NCBI RefSeq assembly: GCF_902686445.1
Contig: NC_062213.1
Span: 8,739,241 to 8,803,240 of the forward strand
Source of the DNA: Sciurus carolinensis
Lineage: Eukaryota > Chordata > Mammalia > Rodentia > Sciuridae
Length of the DNA stretch: 64,000 bases
Direction of reading: 5' to 3'
Shown here: piece by piece, positions 46,650-58,387 of the stretch
Numbering within the stretch: position 1 is the stretch's first letter
Layout of the letters: each line of letters opens with the position of its first letter
Program-made: the position numbers and the translations under genes
The notes under the pieces: model-generated
The model's input: only the letters and a program-made list of their open reading frames with translations
Database searches by the model: none
What the model was told of the DNA's origin: nothing

Positions 46650-47110
46650 TTGTTAAGCCATCTTAGAATAAGCTGCTGACCTCATAACCTTCATTTCTGA
46701 TTTGCACGCTGGAGTACAGGGGAGATGAAGCCATGGATGCCGTGTGACCTTTGAGACCCGCTCACTGAAGGTCCTGCAGCTTCCACCTTGTCCTCTTGAG
46801 CTGCTGGTCTTGGGAAATCCAAGTACCAGGCAAGAATCTGGCACCCCATGATTGCCAAGCTGGAAAAGTCATGAGTAGTTGGTTAGTAGTCCAGCTGAGC
46901 TGCCAGCCACCAGTCAACTCCAGCTACCACCTTGTAAGTGACCCACTGTGGATGCTGGTGGTCAAGCCTTAAATATGGCTGAGTCTCTGTCAACATATGA
47001 GTGTCTGCAACCAGGTACAGTCCAGATGAGCACTGAGCCACAAAAGTCATGATAAAAATAAAAAGGAGTAATTGGTATGCAGCCATAGTAACTGGAACAA
47101 CATCCATTGA
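46650..47110 (+). mobile_element. MLT1-like LTR, old
   Basis: 'ctgaaggtcctgcagcttcc' near 46765, 'cagccaccagtcaactccag' near 46903 and the 'tatgcagccatagtaactgg' end near 47075 fit one MLT1 subfamily in the sense direction. Strongly diverged. A 74-aa minus-strand frame inside it (46883-47107) is hydrophobic at its start but is explained by the repeat. Confidence 0.5.
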
Positions 47111-47321
47111 GGATTTTTGCCTGAATCAATCATTATTTGGTGACTGCAAAAAAACACATCTTTTTGTTTCTGTGTGTCCCATTTTATTATGTGAATATTA
47201 CTGGTTAATCGTCCTGGCTACCTCCCCCATACGGCCAGCTTCCTCGAATCTGTTTATGATTGCTTGTGCTTATCATACTATTTCTCTAGGAATAAAAAGA
47301 GGGCCCTCTGAGCTGGAACTG

Positions 47322-47325
47322 AAAA

Positions 47326-47356
<31 letters not shown>

Positions 47357-47359
47357 ATA
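47322..47359. repeat. (AAAT)9 microsatellite
   Basis: Uninterrupted AAAT units, probably grown from an old A-rich tail. Confidence 0.97.
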
Positions 47360-47364
47360 GGAAT

Positions 47365-48265
47365 CTATTTCTTATTAATTTCTAACAAACAGTCTAGGGG
47401 TGGCAATCTCAGCGTCTCACAATGAAACGACATTTTCATCCTTGCCTTTGCTAAGCATTAATTGTGAGCTGCATCAGAAACATAAAAGATCCTGGTGGCG
47501 CAGCTTTTTCCTGATCATACCATACTTACTTTGTCACATCAAATTTATGTCATTTTCTCAATTGAAAGAAGTTCCTTTGAAATGCCACTTTCAAAGTGCA
47601 ACTGCCATAAACAGAGCTAAACAGCCTGCTCCCCCTCGGGCCCCCTGCTGCTCCAGTGTGTCCGCGACCTCAGAGGCCAGGGCTGCCACAGCAGCTGGAC
47701 CGTGTGTCCTCATGATGTGCAGCTGGCTATCTTTAGCTGGGTTCAGCACAGGAAAGTGACCCCCAATTATGCTCCCTCTGTAAACTAGGTGGGAGGGCGT
47801 ATGAGGGCAATAAAAGAGAAGGATGGGACTCTCCACATCTTTCAGGAACATGCACAAAAATAATAAATCTGGGTCTGAAAATAGCCAGTGGGCTAGAATC
47901 ACTAAAGGGTCCCAAGGGAGCCATACTCATTGGCCAGAAGAGGAACATGCACGTTCTTTGCAGCAAACTAATTCTAATAGAATCTTCAGGGCTGCTCATG
48001 TGCAAAAGCCAGGGTGCTGCAGAGAGGAGAGCTGTGTACTTTAAATTCAGTAAGCAGGTTTGAAGACCCGTCATGCGCTCAGCCTGTGACGGCTGCCAGG
48101 GAGGGCACTTGGGTACGAGCTGTTGGCCTCAGCCTCAAGGAGCTCCTCACGTTTGGGCAGACAAGACACACAAATGAGTTGTGCTTCCCCTGAGTTCTCC
48201 TGCTGCTCCTCTTCCCTCTCCTCTGCTCACCCCAGCCCACCCGCAGGGGTCAAGAATTCAAGTCG
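47365..48265. other. Single-copy non-coding DNA
   Basis: No gene recognised. Overlapping frames of 100-120 aa on both strands at 47400-48074 have no domain. Confidence 0.4.
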
Positions 48266-48504
48266 AGAAACTGAATGACCTTCGATGCTTTCTAATTCCC
48301 CAGTTTCTCCAATAGGAAAATGGAAATGATAATGCTCCCTGTGATAACAAAATGATAAACGTTGCCCGGGGTGTTGATTCCAGGGGTAGATGAGAGTCAG
48401 AAGGTGCTTCGCCCGGCACCCGACTACCAGGAGGGCAGAAGGCACTCCGTAAAGGCCAGCACTTCATCCTCACCCTCCTCTCTGCCCTGATTTCCCTGCT
48501 GTGT

Positions 48505-48705
48505 GGCAGTTAGGCATGCAGCTTCTGGAGCCAGTGCTTGGGCTCAGTCCTGCCTCCAGCAAACATTGGTGTGGCCCTGGGCAAGGCTGAGAAACTCACC
48601 TGGGTGCTCAGTTCCCTGTCTGTGCAGCGGGTGAGGACAGCACGGACCCTGTGGGCTGCCCCAGGACTCTGAGTCTGCAGGTGTTAAATACCCCTGGGGC
48701 CTGGT
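48505..48705 (+). repeat. MIR SINE
   Basis: 'gcagcttctggagccagtgc', 'ggtgtggccctgggcaaggc' and 'ggtgctcagttccctgtctg' follow MIR order. Confidence 0.67.
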
Positions 48706-48709
48706 CTCC

Positions 48710-49525
48710 GCAACCTAACCACAGCGCTCCTCCTCCCTCCTACGGTTAATGACGACTACCATTCTATCTCATTGATAGCGTAATTCTTATCATTACAGAA
48801 AGCAGGATCCCAGGGCACGCTGCCGAGTGGCCTCACCTGTGCTAGGTTAAGGAGCCCATGGTGCGTGAGCTGGGTGGAGAGGAGGGGAGACCCAGGCTTC
48901 CCAGGGTGGCTCCCCATCCTGTCATCTGGTGGAATTCTGCTTGAATACCAGCACACGCCCCTTGGAAGGATCTGCGAGGGGACGCGAGCTGCTCAGAAAG
49001 GAGCCTCCAGACTCAAGTCCCCCTGCTCTTCAGGACAGCAGAGCCCAGGCTCCACTTTTGGCCCCCGGGTCCCCCATTCACTCTGGTCCTCCCTCCCGCT
49101 CCAGGGAGCGGATGCGGCCAAGGAAGGCCGTGCATTGTGGGTGAGAGGACACAGGTTTGACCTACTGTGTCGGATCAAATTTATGTGATTTTCTCTATCA
49201 GCAGCTGCCCAGGGGAAGGCAAGGGGAGCCAGGAGTAAGAGCCATAGGTGCGGCATTTAACTTCCTCATCGCCACATTAAACAGTAAAAAGCACCCGCAA
49301 AACCAATTTCGCTAATGCATTTTATTTAACCCAATATGTTGAAAAATTATCAAATCAACTTGTAATCAATATAAAAATTACTGAGGTATTTTACAGTCTT
49401 GCTTTCATACTGCGTCTTTGAAATCCACTGATATAGTTTGTATTTACAGCAAATCTCGGTTGGAACCAGTGAGTTTTCAAATGCTGAGTAGCCAGGCGTG
49501 GTTCATGGCTACTGTCCTGGACAGC
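48710..49525. other. Single-copy non-coding DNA
   Basis: No gene recognised. GC-rich to about 49250, then AT-rich. Confidence 0.4.
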
Positions 49526-49529
49526 GCAG

Positions 49530-49646
49530 TTTTGGAACTAGATGGAGTCACAGGTTCGAATCATGGTGCTGCTAAGTGGTAGCTGGTGCTCCCAGGCAAG
49601 CTGCTAATATCTCTGAGGCTCAGTCTCCTCATTTGTATACTGGGAA
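49530..49646 (+). repeat. MIR SINE, 5' part (split by an LTR)
   Basis: 'gatggagtcacaggttcgaa', 'tcccaggcaagctgctaata' and 'ggctcagtctcctcatttgt' run to 'atactgggaa', where the LTR begins. The MIR resumes after the LTR at 50006. Confidence 0.82.
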
Positions 49647-50005
49647 TGTATGGTTTCAATCTAAAGTGACCCCCAAAGGTCATGTGCTAAAGGCTTGGTT
49701 CCTAGTTGGAGATACTGTTGGGAGTTGGGGCTGTTGGAGGAAGAAGCGGATGGGGGTGGAATGTGCCTTTGAAGGGTATTTTTTTTATCCCTGCCTCCCT
49801 GTTCTGCTTCCCAGTCACTATGAGGTGAGAGGCTTGCTCTAACACTCTTCCCACCACATTCTTCTGCTTCACTATAGGCCCCAAAACAATGGAGCTAAGA
49901 GACCATGAACTGAAACCTCTGAAACTGAGCAAAAATAAACCTTTCCTCCTGTAAGTTGTGTTTTCTCAGGCATTGTGTTACAGCAATGGAGAGCTGACTA
50001 ACCCA
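49647..50005 (+). mobile_element. Solo MaLR-type LTR inserted in a MIR
   Basis: It begins 'tgtatggtttcaatctaaag' and ends near 'gagctgactaaccca' (TG...CA). It contains 'aaggtcatgtgctaaaggct', 'tgggggtggaatgtgccttt' and a polyadenylation-like AATAAA (49934-49939) near 'aacctttcctcc', in MaLR order. 'ggaa' (49643-49646) is repeated at 50006-50009. The clean interruption of a MIR fixes both ends. Confidence 0.8.
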
Positions 50006-50105
50006 GGAAATAATCTTTTCAAGCATTGGGAAGCTTAGAAATAGTAAAACATCAGGCATAGAACTTGGCACATAGTAGGTACTTAGTAAATGTCCATTTC
50101 CTCCC
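50006..50105 (+). repeat. MIR SINE, 3' part
   Basis: It continues the MIR broken at 49646: 'ggaaataatcttttcaagca', 'acttggcacatagtaggtac' and 'ttagtaaatgtccatt'. Confidence 0.82.
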
Positions 50106-50109
50106 TCTC

Positions 50110-50515
50110 TTGATCTCCTATCTGCCTCCTGGGAGGAAGTCCTCATGACTTCCAGATTCTCAAGGATGTCCCAGGGCAGAGAGAATATGGAGAACGACAT
50201 TCTTGCCTGTCTGTTCCTCTTCTGTTCCTGTCTCTTCCCCCATAATTATACTGACGCAAGAGTGAGATTGCAAAAGAGCAGCACAGGACCGGGCAAAAGG
50301 CTTCCCACAGGTGCACATGACTGTGGCAACATCGCCACTGCGGGGCTGTCCTCCAGGCTGCTGGCATGTCCCGCCTGGCCACTGTGGGGACCTTCCAGCC
50401 AGTTCTGGGCTTTTGCTGTTGCCCCTGCAGACTGCTCTTGGGATAAGGTGGGTCCTGCCTGTGCCTGTGGGTGCCAGTCATGTGTGTGCAGGGCCCGCGT
50501 CCATCTCTTCCTCCT
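50110..50515. other. Single-copy non-coding DNA
   Basis: No gene recognised. The 162-aa frame from 50145 runs into the L2 at 50520 and has no domain. Confidence 0.4.
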
Positions 50516-50519
50516 GCCA

Positions 50520-50830
50520 CTCAACAGCCCTGGGCTGACTCCCCTCTACTGGGGTCACAGCGGGCTCTGCCTCAAGGCCTTTGTGCTTGCTGTTTCTTCT
50601 GCTCCAGGGTCTTCACCTGCTGCCTTCTGTTGACTATTTCATTCTCAGTGGAAATGTCACCTCCTCTGAGAAGCCTTCCCAGACCACTGGGCCCTTTCCA
50701 CAGTTTGCGGACTCCCCGCTTGTTTCTCTGACTCTCATGTGCCATTTCTTTCTCCACTAGAACTTCAGCCCCATGAAAGTAGATGCGTTAAAGGTCTGAG
50801 GATTCCTGGTATGGGCGATGGGTTTTGGTC
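50520..50830 (+). repeat. L2 LINE 3' region
   Basis: 'ctcaaggcctttgtgcttgc', 'ggaaatgtcacctcctctga', 'gaagccttcccagaccactg' and 'agaacttcagccccatgaaa' follow L2 3' order. Confidence 0.68.
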
Positions 50831-50834
50831 ACCT

Positions 50835-51365
50835 TGAGACTGTCAGCATATGAGTATTGAGGGAAAAATTAAATGAAAAAACAAAAATAAGGAGAAAACC
50901 CCACAAGCCTAATGTCACTCCAAGGTCATTCCTAATGTGTCCAGCATGGCTGTATTGTGATGGTGTCCTTCACGTGTGGAGTCTCCTTCTGAGTGGGATT
51001 CAGGGACCTTCTCAGGCAGGACCCGTCCAGCTCTGTGAGCGTGTGACTGAGCTGAGGGTGAGGGACAGGCCTGCACTCCCGCAGTCCCTCTACTGGACAC
51101 AGGGCGCTCATGCACCGCCCAGCGTGATGGCCGGCGCTCCTCTCCACCAGCAGTCTGCCCTCACGGACGCTTTAGTTCATTCTTCTGCTCTTGGGACCTC
51201 CGTGCCTTCATGGAGTCACAGGTTGTATGGAAAGGGTGAGACCGCTTCCTCTTTCCCTGAGGTGCCCGCCTTGCGAGTTCATTCCCACACCGCCTCATCC
51301 AAGACGTTCAGAAGCCAGTGATACCGCCGTAGACTGGTGACGAGTTCTGCTCCCTCTAATGTTGA
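50835..51365. other. Single-copy non-coding DNA
   Basis: No gene recognised. The 154-aa open frame from 50857 has no domain. Confidence 0.4.
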
Positions 51366-51369
51366 AGTC

Positions 51370-52050
51370 TGAGCACTAGAGAAGCAGCCAAGACAAGCAT
51401 ATTACGCAGATTTTGTTTAAAGGTAATAACGCAGACTTCTCCAGGGAGGGAGAAGGGGGCCATGGCTGATGTTCTAAAGTCCCAAGAAGTGAGCGCACCC
51501 CACATCTTTTATAGGTTAAGGTCTCTTTTGTTCTCCAGTTCTCTCCCCACTTCTCCTTCCTTCCCACGTGACTGGGCCTGGTTTTTCAGGCACCCCACAT
51601 CTTTTATAGGTTAAGATCTCTTTTGTTCTCCAGTTCTCTCCCCACTTCTCCTTCCTTCCCACGTGACTGGGCCTGGTTTTTCAGGTGAGATGTAAAACGT
51701 GAGAAGCAGATGGGGCAGGGGGAGGGCCAAAGTGATTCAGCCAGGCAAGGGCCCAGGGGGCATTAATTAGCAGGTCCTTACTTGCAGTCCTTGATAAGGG
51801 CAGGTAAATTTGGTAATCAACGGGCTCCAGAGATCCTTGACATTCCATTCTCCCAGGGGCAGTCTCCAACTTCCAGAGGCAGATGGCTTTCATGGCCTCC
51901 ATTTCCTTGATTTGACCCGATGGATCCCCTATTTCTACACTAACTGCCTGTCCCCACTTCTGGCTTCACTAGGCTGTCCAATAACAAATATGTCACTGTT
52001 GTGTTGCAAAGCCTTGGTCCTGCTGTTGTGGTGTGGTGATGTGTTTGGGT
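51370..52050 (-). other. Unclassified element-like segment (possible LTR)
   Basis: The composition and layout resemble an antisense LTR: an A/T-rich 'gcagattttgtttaaaggta' near one end, pyrimidine-rich blocks and a 95 bp internal tandem duplication like duplicated U3 enhancers. I recognise no specific family, and ends and duplications are not defined. Single-copy DNA is the alternative. Confidence 0.28.
51495..51684. repeat. 95 bp tandem duplication, one mismatch
   Basis: The unit 51495-51589 is repeated at 51590-51684. Both start 'gcaccccacatcttttatag' and end 'gggcctggtttttcag'. The only difference I see is 'aaggtctc' against 'aagatctc' near the 26th base. Confidence 0.98.
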
Positions 52051-52052
52051 GG

Positions 52053-52473
52053 TGTTTTAGTCAGGTTTTTTTGCTGCTGTGACTAAAAGACCCACCAAAA
52101 TATCTGTAGAGGAGAAAATGTTTACTTGAGAGCTCACAGTTTCAGAGGTCTTAGTCCATAAAGGTGGCTCCATTCCTCAGGGCTTGGGGTGAAGCAGAAC
52201 GTCATGGCGGAACACTGTGGCAGAGGGAAGCAGCTTATATCATCAGGAAGCAGAGAGTCCACTCACCAGACACAGAATACATACCCAAAGCCACGCCCAA
52301 TGCCCACCTCCTCCAGTCACACCCACCACTTCAGTCACCACTCAGTTAATCCCATAGGGGATGAATCCACTGACTGGGTTAAGGCTCACAACCGAATCAT
52401 TTCTCCTCTGAACCTTCCTGCATTGTCTCACATGTGAGCTTTTGGGGGGACACCTCACATTTGAACCATAACA
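52053..52473 (-). mobile_element. Solo MaLR-type LTR, antisense
   Basis: The plus strand starts 'tgttttagtcaggttttttt' and ends 'cacatttgaaccataaca' (TG...CA). In between, 'gaacgtcatggcggaacact', 'cgcccaatgcccacctcctc', 'gttaatcccataggggatga' and 'tgtctcacatgtgagctttt' mirror the sense copy at 60551-61004, so the two are the same family in opposite orientations. No retroviral genes. Confidence 0.82.
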
Positions 52474-52919
52474 AGTAGATGTCAGGTGACAAGCACCCTA
52501 GATCCGTGTCTATCACATCTCTGTACTCATTCTGGGCTCACTTGCTCTGCTGTCCCAGGTCCCACAGGTGGCACGACATCTAAATTTGGACACACTAAAG
52601 GTCTAAAGGTCAGCCCACAGACTGAGGCTTGGGTAGAAGCACTTCCTGATTCCCTGGAGCCTGCCCGTGCCAGTCCCCTCTTCTTGTCCCCTCCTGTCCT
52701 CTCTAGACCTGGACACCAACCTTCCTTTGCTCGTCTTCCACGTCTGCCTCCTTCTGAGCCTCTGGAGGGCAAGGCCCCCCCACCTGGGTTTGGCACACAG
52801 TCAGTCCTTGGATCAAGGCTTGATGAATAAATAACTGAACACATAAATGCAAATTTACAGATACCAGAAACAAACAAAAACCAACGCCTCCGCAGGGCGC
52901 ATTTCAATAGTGATAATGC

Positions 52920-53110
52920 CAACTGACAATGTTGGACGCTTACTTTGTGGTGGGCACTACACAAGTGCTTTCCGTCCATTGGCTCATTTAATCATGGAAA
53001 CAATGTTAAGTACTTAGGATCCCCACTTGAACAAGGAGAGGTGAGAGGCAAGATTCCTCAGGGTCACCCAGCCGCCTGCAGACCTGGGCTTTGGACTGCA
53101 GTGGTCTCTT
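52920..53110 (-). repeat. MIR SINE, antisense
   Basis: 'cacaagtgctttccgtccat', 'tggctcatttaatcatggaa', 'ggatccccacttgaacaagg' and 'cagggtcacccagccgcctg' give a nearly full-length reversed MIR. Confidence 0.77.
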
Positions 53111-53114
53111 TCAG

Positions 53115-55235
53115 CAGTTAATGCCCGCGTTTCGCTCCTGTCTGGGCTAGCCACCAGGGGCACTTTACGTTTTCATTCCTAGGAACCCACAGGGCAGGGT
53201 TTGCCCTCCTCACTTGTGCACGCCCTCACCTCCATTCTTACTCATCTGGGTCGCAGTGCAGGGGCCACCTCCTGACCCCCACCTCCTGTCCTTGCTGTGC
53301 GCCCCGGTGCCCAGGCTGAGTCCTGTTATCTGTCTGCAGGCTCCTTGCACATCCCAGCTGGGCCCACAGGGTCCCGTCCCGGCTCCTCAGCACCAGGCGA
53401 ATGACGCACACTTTAGAGGGGGTCTTATCCGAGCAGTTCCTCCGCTGCCCGGCCAACCCAGGCGCCTGGTGATGAGCATCCTGTGGCCCTGGAGAATATG
53501 CTCCTTGTGATCAGGAGCATGGGTTTCACCTCTGTCCCTCCAGTACAAAGGACAGTGCTTGACTACTCTAGAAAGGCCGTGAGGGGAGCACTGGGTGGCT
53601 TGGTGATGACCAGGATACTTCTTAGGGACAGATGAAGTTGGCTAATGTCCTGTAATTTCTGCAGCTCTGGGCAGATTATTTTACTCTTGACTACTTTCCT
53701 GTCTAAAATCGCTATGCCTGAAATGCTTCTATTACTGAGGTATTCTTGCAAGGCAAGTATTTCTCGTTCCAGTGACCTTGATAAAGCAAGATATATTTGT
53801 GGAGAGAGCAGAATCTTTAATCTCCAAAACGTTGTGTGACTTGGCGGCATGCATGGAGCCTGTGCCCAGAGTTCTGGGGGCTTATGGGGAGAGGGCGGGT
53901 GGCAGTGAGTGAGGGGGTTGCCAAAGTGCTTCCCTCCATTTCCAGTTTTGTCGGGAGCCAGCCTCCATATATAGCCCTCTTAGCACTTCACAGGAACAAC
54001 CCAACCTTCCAGATGGCTGTGAATTGCTTGAAAGGCGGTCCATGTATTATTCTTGAGAAAAGAAAGTTCTCATTAATAGAGAATGAAAGCATGGATTTTC
54101 AACCTGTCCACCTGAAGCTCTAAGAGTTTTTAAGTGAAATTAGACTTATGTGACAGGAGGCACACCCGAAGTCCTTGAAAGCTCTGAGACTCTGTCTCAT
54201 CAGCAAATTAGCAGGGATGGTGTGTTTCCCCTTCATATCGGCACTGACGTGGGTACCAGGGAAGCTGCGATGAGTGAGACAGGGTCCCACATCCTGTGAC
54301 CTTGCGATAGCAAGTGCATAGGCTGAATTTCTAGAAGAATGCTCCTCTTAGGACCTCAGAGAATGCTTTTTGATTTGGTACCCAAAGGGTCTAAGAAATT
54401 TCCTTGTCCCACGTAGGTGCTCACCAAATTCCCTGTTGTTGGCTCTGATGGAGCTCCAGAGGCCCATGTGGCTTCAGGCAGGTGGCACGTTGAGCGGCTG
54501 CTGAGAGCAGCAAGGTCCACAGCGCTTCCCGAGGCCAGTGCAATGACCTTATTGGGTTCAGACTCAGTGCTCCCTTCCCCCGCCCCCACGCATGGAGTCA
54601 GGCCCATGTTCTGCTGGACCTGCCTCCCTCAGCGCGGGAGCAGCCTCCTGTGCACCTCCTCCATCCCCTGGTCCCTCTGTTCCCATTCCTTAGGTCGCCA
54701 TCATGTCTCACCTTGAAATAACTCCTTGGACACTCTCTCCTCCTTGGCCTCCTCGGATCTCTTCTCTGCTCTGTTGGCAAACTGGTAACAGAATGCATCT
54801 CTGTCCTGGAGCACCCCTGTGCTTGAATCTCCCCAGGCCCTTCCCTACCTGTTTGATGAGCCACGTGAATCCGCGCACATTCGCTCTCTCACAGTTGAGG
54901 TGGGCGGGGCCTCTGGGCAGGGCTCAGCCAGAGGCCTTCTGCTTTAGGGTCTCTCAAAGGGCTGTAATCCAGCTGGCTGGGACTGAGGGCTCACCTGGAA
55001 ACCTGACTGGAGAAGGGTCCACTTCCTAGTTCACCTAAAGGACGGGCAGCGTTCAGTCCTTGGAGAGCTCTTTGACTGAGGATCTCTGTTCCTTGCTTTG
55101 AACCGGAAGCTGCTTTCAATTCTTGGTCATATGGACTTGTCCAGTATGGCCCCTTGCTTCATCAAACTCAGCAAAGAAGAGAGTCTCCTAGCGAAGGGGA
55201 AATCACAATTTTAAATGATGAAAGCAGCAGTTCAT
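53115..55235. other. Single-copy non-coding DNA
   Basis: No gene recognised. Parts at 53600-53720 and 54720-54860 faintly resemble MIR and L2 but cannot be anchored. Confidence 0.4.
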
Positions 55236-55242
55236 CGCTCTT

Positions 55243-55345
55243 TATTCTTTTTTTTTAATTTTTAAATTTTATTTGTTCTAATTAGTCGTACATGACAGTA
55301 GGATGCATTTATAGAATTTGATAGATCACATAAAAAGAGGGCAAT
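55243..55345 (-). mobile_element. L1 3' UTR stub, antisense
   Basis: A T-rich tail is followed by 'ttatttgttctaattagtcg' and 'tacatgacagtaggatgcat', the 3' end of a squirrel-type L1. Only about 100 bases remain. Confidence 0.75.
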
Positions 55346-55509
55346 TGCTTAGGAAAAAGCCTCATGCCAGCCCCCACTCCAGAGAGGAAATTAAATAGGG
55401 TGGTACCTATTCAATGAAGTGGTGAGATTATGGGGCCCACCCTCTGTCTGTTCAACACAGGTTCCTCATTGCATATACAATGAAGCCAACACCCCAGCTG
55501 GGGCAAGAG

Positions 55510-55695
55510 AGCTCGGTGGTTAAGAGCAGCAAAAACAATGGCATCAAATAAAATAATGTTAGAGTCCTGGCTTGATGGCTTTTGGAGTGACTTTCAGAAG
55601 GTCTTAAACTTTTCAGGCCTCTGTATTATTGTCTGTAAAAAGGGGATAGAAATAGAACCTGCCTCATAGGGTTGTGGTGATGATATATGCAAGGG
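55510..55695 (+). repeat. MIR SINE
   Basis: 'agctcggtggttaagagcag', 'tttcaggcctctgtattatt', 'gtctgtaaaaaggggataga' and 'gcctcatagggttgtggtga' follow MIR order. The last part stops where an LTR-like sequence begins. Confidence 0.77.
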
Positions 55696-55900
55696 TACCA
55701 TGGCCTAAAATGTCCCCCAAATTCATATATTGAAACTTAATGGACAGTGTGATTGTTTTAAGAGGTGGGCATGCAAATTTGTGGAATGGCTAAAAAAGAA
55801 TAAGAATCTAATGATGTTAGGAATCATTTTTTATTTGCTTGCCATGTTGAACTCTCAACAGTCTGTGCTCTTGTGTCCTGTCTGACCTGTGCATCACGAG
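55696..55900 (+). mobile_element. MLT1-like LTR fragment
   Basis: 'tggcctaaaatgtcccccaa', 'attcatatattgaaacttaa' and 'gtgattgttttaagaggtgg' match the MLT1 5' half. The rest is diverged. Confidence 0.52.
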
Positions 55901-56039
55901 TTCTCTCCCTCACATGCGCCCTTGAGCTCTGACCCTGATGTGCTGGGCTTTTCACGTGGCAGTGTTGGTGCCCATTCTCCAATCAATCAGTCTCTCCTCC
56001 CTGATTCCTCTCTTTTCTAGGAATCATCTCTTATGCCTC

Positions 56040-56215
56040 TTCTACCCTCGGGATATACTCGGGATTCCCCGGCCCACCAGCAGACCAACTCGGGCCCATA
56101 GCATCCTTTATTTGGATTGCTTTGTGTACGCCTTCTCTATGAGAGCAGATGCCGTATCTTTCCATTTTGGAGTCCAGACATCTATCAGAGTGTCTGACGC
56201 ATAGTAATTGCCAAG
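56040..56215 (+). repeat. L2 LINE 3'-end relic
   Basis: 'ctctatgagagcagatgccg', 'tatctttccattttggagtc' and 'gagtgtctgacgcatagtaa' resemble the L2 end. Diverged. Confidence 0.45.
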
Positions 56216-56274
56216 TTTGTGGTTTAGGAAAGAATGACATTATAGTCAAACTATTATATGTACATGGTTGGTGA

Positions 56275-56385
56275 GGCTGGTAGGGAGATTAACAGAATTA
56301 AAATGCAGAGAAATTAGGTGATTTCCCCAAGACTACCTTAATAAGGAACAGAGCTGAATTTGAACCCAGCCCTGCTGATTCCATA
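56275..56385 (-). repeat. MIR SINE, antisense
   Basis: 'gagaaattaggtgatttccc', 'aggaacagagctgaatttga' and 'acccagccctgctgattcc' read the MIR core backwards. Confidence 0.72.
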
Positions 56386-56389
56386 TGGA

Positions 56390-57400
56390 ATTCTCTTTTG
56401 GGAATAAGTACTGGGACCTAAGGGATTAACATAAAACAGTTCTCCAAATCTCTTGTGAGAATAAGAAATTTTGGAAAACAAGAGATCTCTCAAAAAACTC
56501 AAGACCTGATGTTAATTGGTCAAGGAACTGCCAGGTCATTTGGAAAAGCAAGTGGATGTCCTCGTGCCTTGGGAACCTCCCATCTGAGCTGTTCTGGGAA
56601 GTTCTGATGCAGTCTGTCTGATGGGATCGGCATGCCTCATAAAACGATCAACAGTATTTACTCTGAATAGCCAGATTATTTCACTCTACCTTTGTTGAAT
56701 GGAAATCAGTAAGAGACGTGGAGTGGAGAAAAGGAAAGAAAATTGGCTAAGCAGCCTATTGCAAGAAGAAAAGCAGGAATTCATGAGAGATTTCTGAAAA
56801 CATAATTTATAAAACTCTTTAATCAATTTAAGAAAGGAGTAATCTGATGAATGCTTAAATTATTAAAAGTCTTTTTTTTTAGAGCATAGTGAGGCCTTTT
56901 TTCTGTTAAAGATCATTAATGTTAAAATGCCAGTTTATTGAAACTTTCCTCTGTTCTGTTTTTCTTGTTTCAATAAGTAGTAGCACTGTGACGTCCTTAA
57001 GGAAACCTCATAAAAATGCAAAAACCTGTAAACATCTCATGGACCCTTGTAAATCGAACCATCTCTCTTTGTTGTTGTTGCCCCTTGTCTTCACGTTGTA
57101 AGCTGCCATTATTTTTACATTCTCATAATTCCAGGATTGTTATAATTCTTTGATAAGTCTTTGAGACGTGGGCCTTTGAGCATGCGTTTGACAATCCACC
57201 TAGCCAGGCACCCTAATGGGTTCAGGGATCTGGTGTGCTATTTGGCAGGACTTTGAACCTTTCTCCGCTCTGTATGGCTCTTCTCTAAGGCAGGATGATG
57301 GCTCTAGAAGCAATCAGCACGTAGCAAAGGTGGCTGTCGTCAGCATGGTTACTCCCTTTGTTGGATTGCAGTATAATCTATGCACCTTACTTGCCTTATT
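56390..57400. other. AT-rich non-coding DNA
   Basis: No gene recognised. AT-rich at 56700-57120, with a T run near 56872-56880. Confidence 0.4.
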
Positions 57401-57404
57401 GGTA

Positions 57405-57500
57405 TTTGTACAGATGAGGAAACTAAAGTTCATCCACAGGTAACTTTCCCAAGGTTATTAGCTTAGTCAGTGGTAAGTTCAGGAGTCAGGGGAGGTAAGT
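57405..57500 (-). repeat. MIR SINE fragment, antisense
   Basis: 'gtacagatgaggaaactaaa', 'taactttcccaaggttatta' and 'cagtggtaagttcaggagtc' read MIR backwards. Confidence 0.67.
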
Positions 57501-57504
57501 CTCA

Positions 57505-58385
57505 CCCAGAGCCCCAGGTCTTCTCTAATAACCTGCATGGACCCTCGTCAACAGGACTGGAATTCCTACATCAGGTTCCTTCACTCACTGAAGTCATTCA
57601 GCATTGAAATATTGACCACCTGCCCTGCACTGGCCTGGTCTCAAGGCAGGGTCGTGGTGCCTTCTGTCTAGAACTGTCCCCTCCTGTCACTTTCTTAGGG
57701 CAATTCGTTGGTGGTACCGTTGTAACATGCCACTACTTCCTGTACTCACCACATGCAGAGGACTTTTCGGGGGGGGCGTTTTGAGTATGGAGGAGGGGAG
57801 GGTCCTTGAAGGGCTAGGGATTCCGACACAATTTCAACTTAAGACATTTTCAGTTTAAAGGAAAATGACAAACAAGCAACGACAACCACCCAGCTCGGGA
57901 GACCCGCGGGTACTCAAGCTACGGATGCACGGTTCATTGGCGTTACCCTTGGCCTTCACCCTACCTGTCCTCTGAAATCTCAGCTTCCTTCCTTTCCAGT
58001 GGAGCTAATACCCAGGCCTGTTAAAGTATTAACATGAGGATTAAATTGCACAGATAATGTAAGTGGTAAAAATATCAAGTCTACTTTCCCTCCACTTCAG
58101 AGGTCAGCGAATCAACGGGATAAATCCATCCTGCCCCATTGTAAATGGAGTTTATTGTAATGTAGCTACACGTGTATCTATTCATTAGTTCTCTTCTATG
58201 GCTGCTTTCTTTCTACAATCCCTGAGTTAAGAAGCTGTGGCAGAGAGAGTATAGCCTGCCAAGCTGAAAATATTTACTATCTAGCTCTTTATGAAACAGT
58301 TGGTCAATCTCTATAAATGCAAATTTTGTCAACCAATTTACAGTGGGCTGAATTCTAAAAGAGGTAATAACACAAATAGAGTCAC
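57505..58385. other. Single-copy non-coding DNA
   Basis: No gene recognised. A G8 run lies near 57768-57775. Confidence 0.4.
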
Positions 58386-58387
58386 AT

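Noticed and set aside
46883..47107. 74-aa minus-strand frame with a signal-peptide-like hydrophobic start
   Set aside because: It lies inside an MLT1-like LTR. The hydrophobic run comes from the T-rich LTR end, and no continuation exon is visible.
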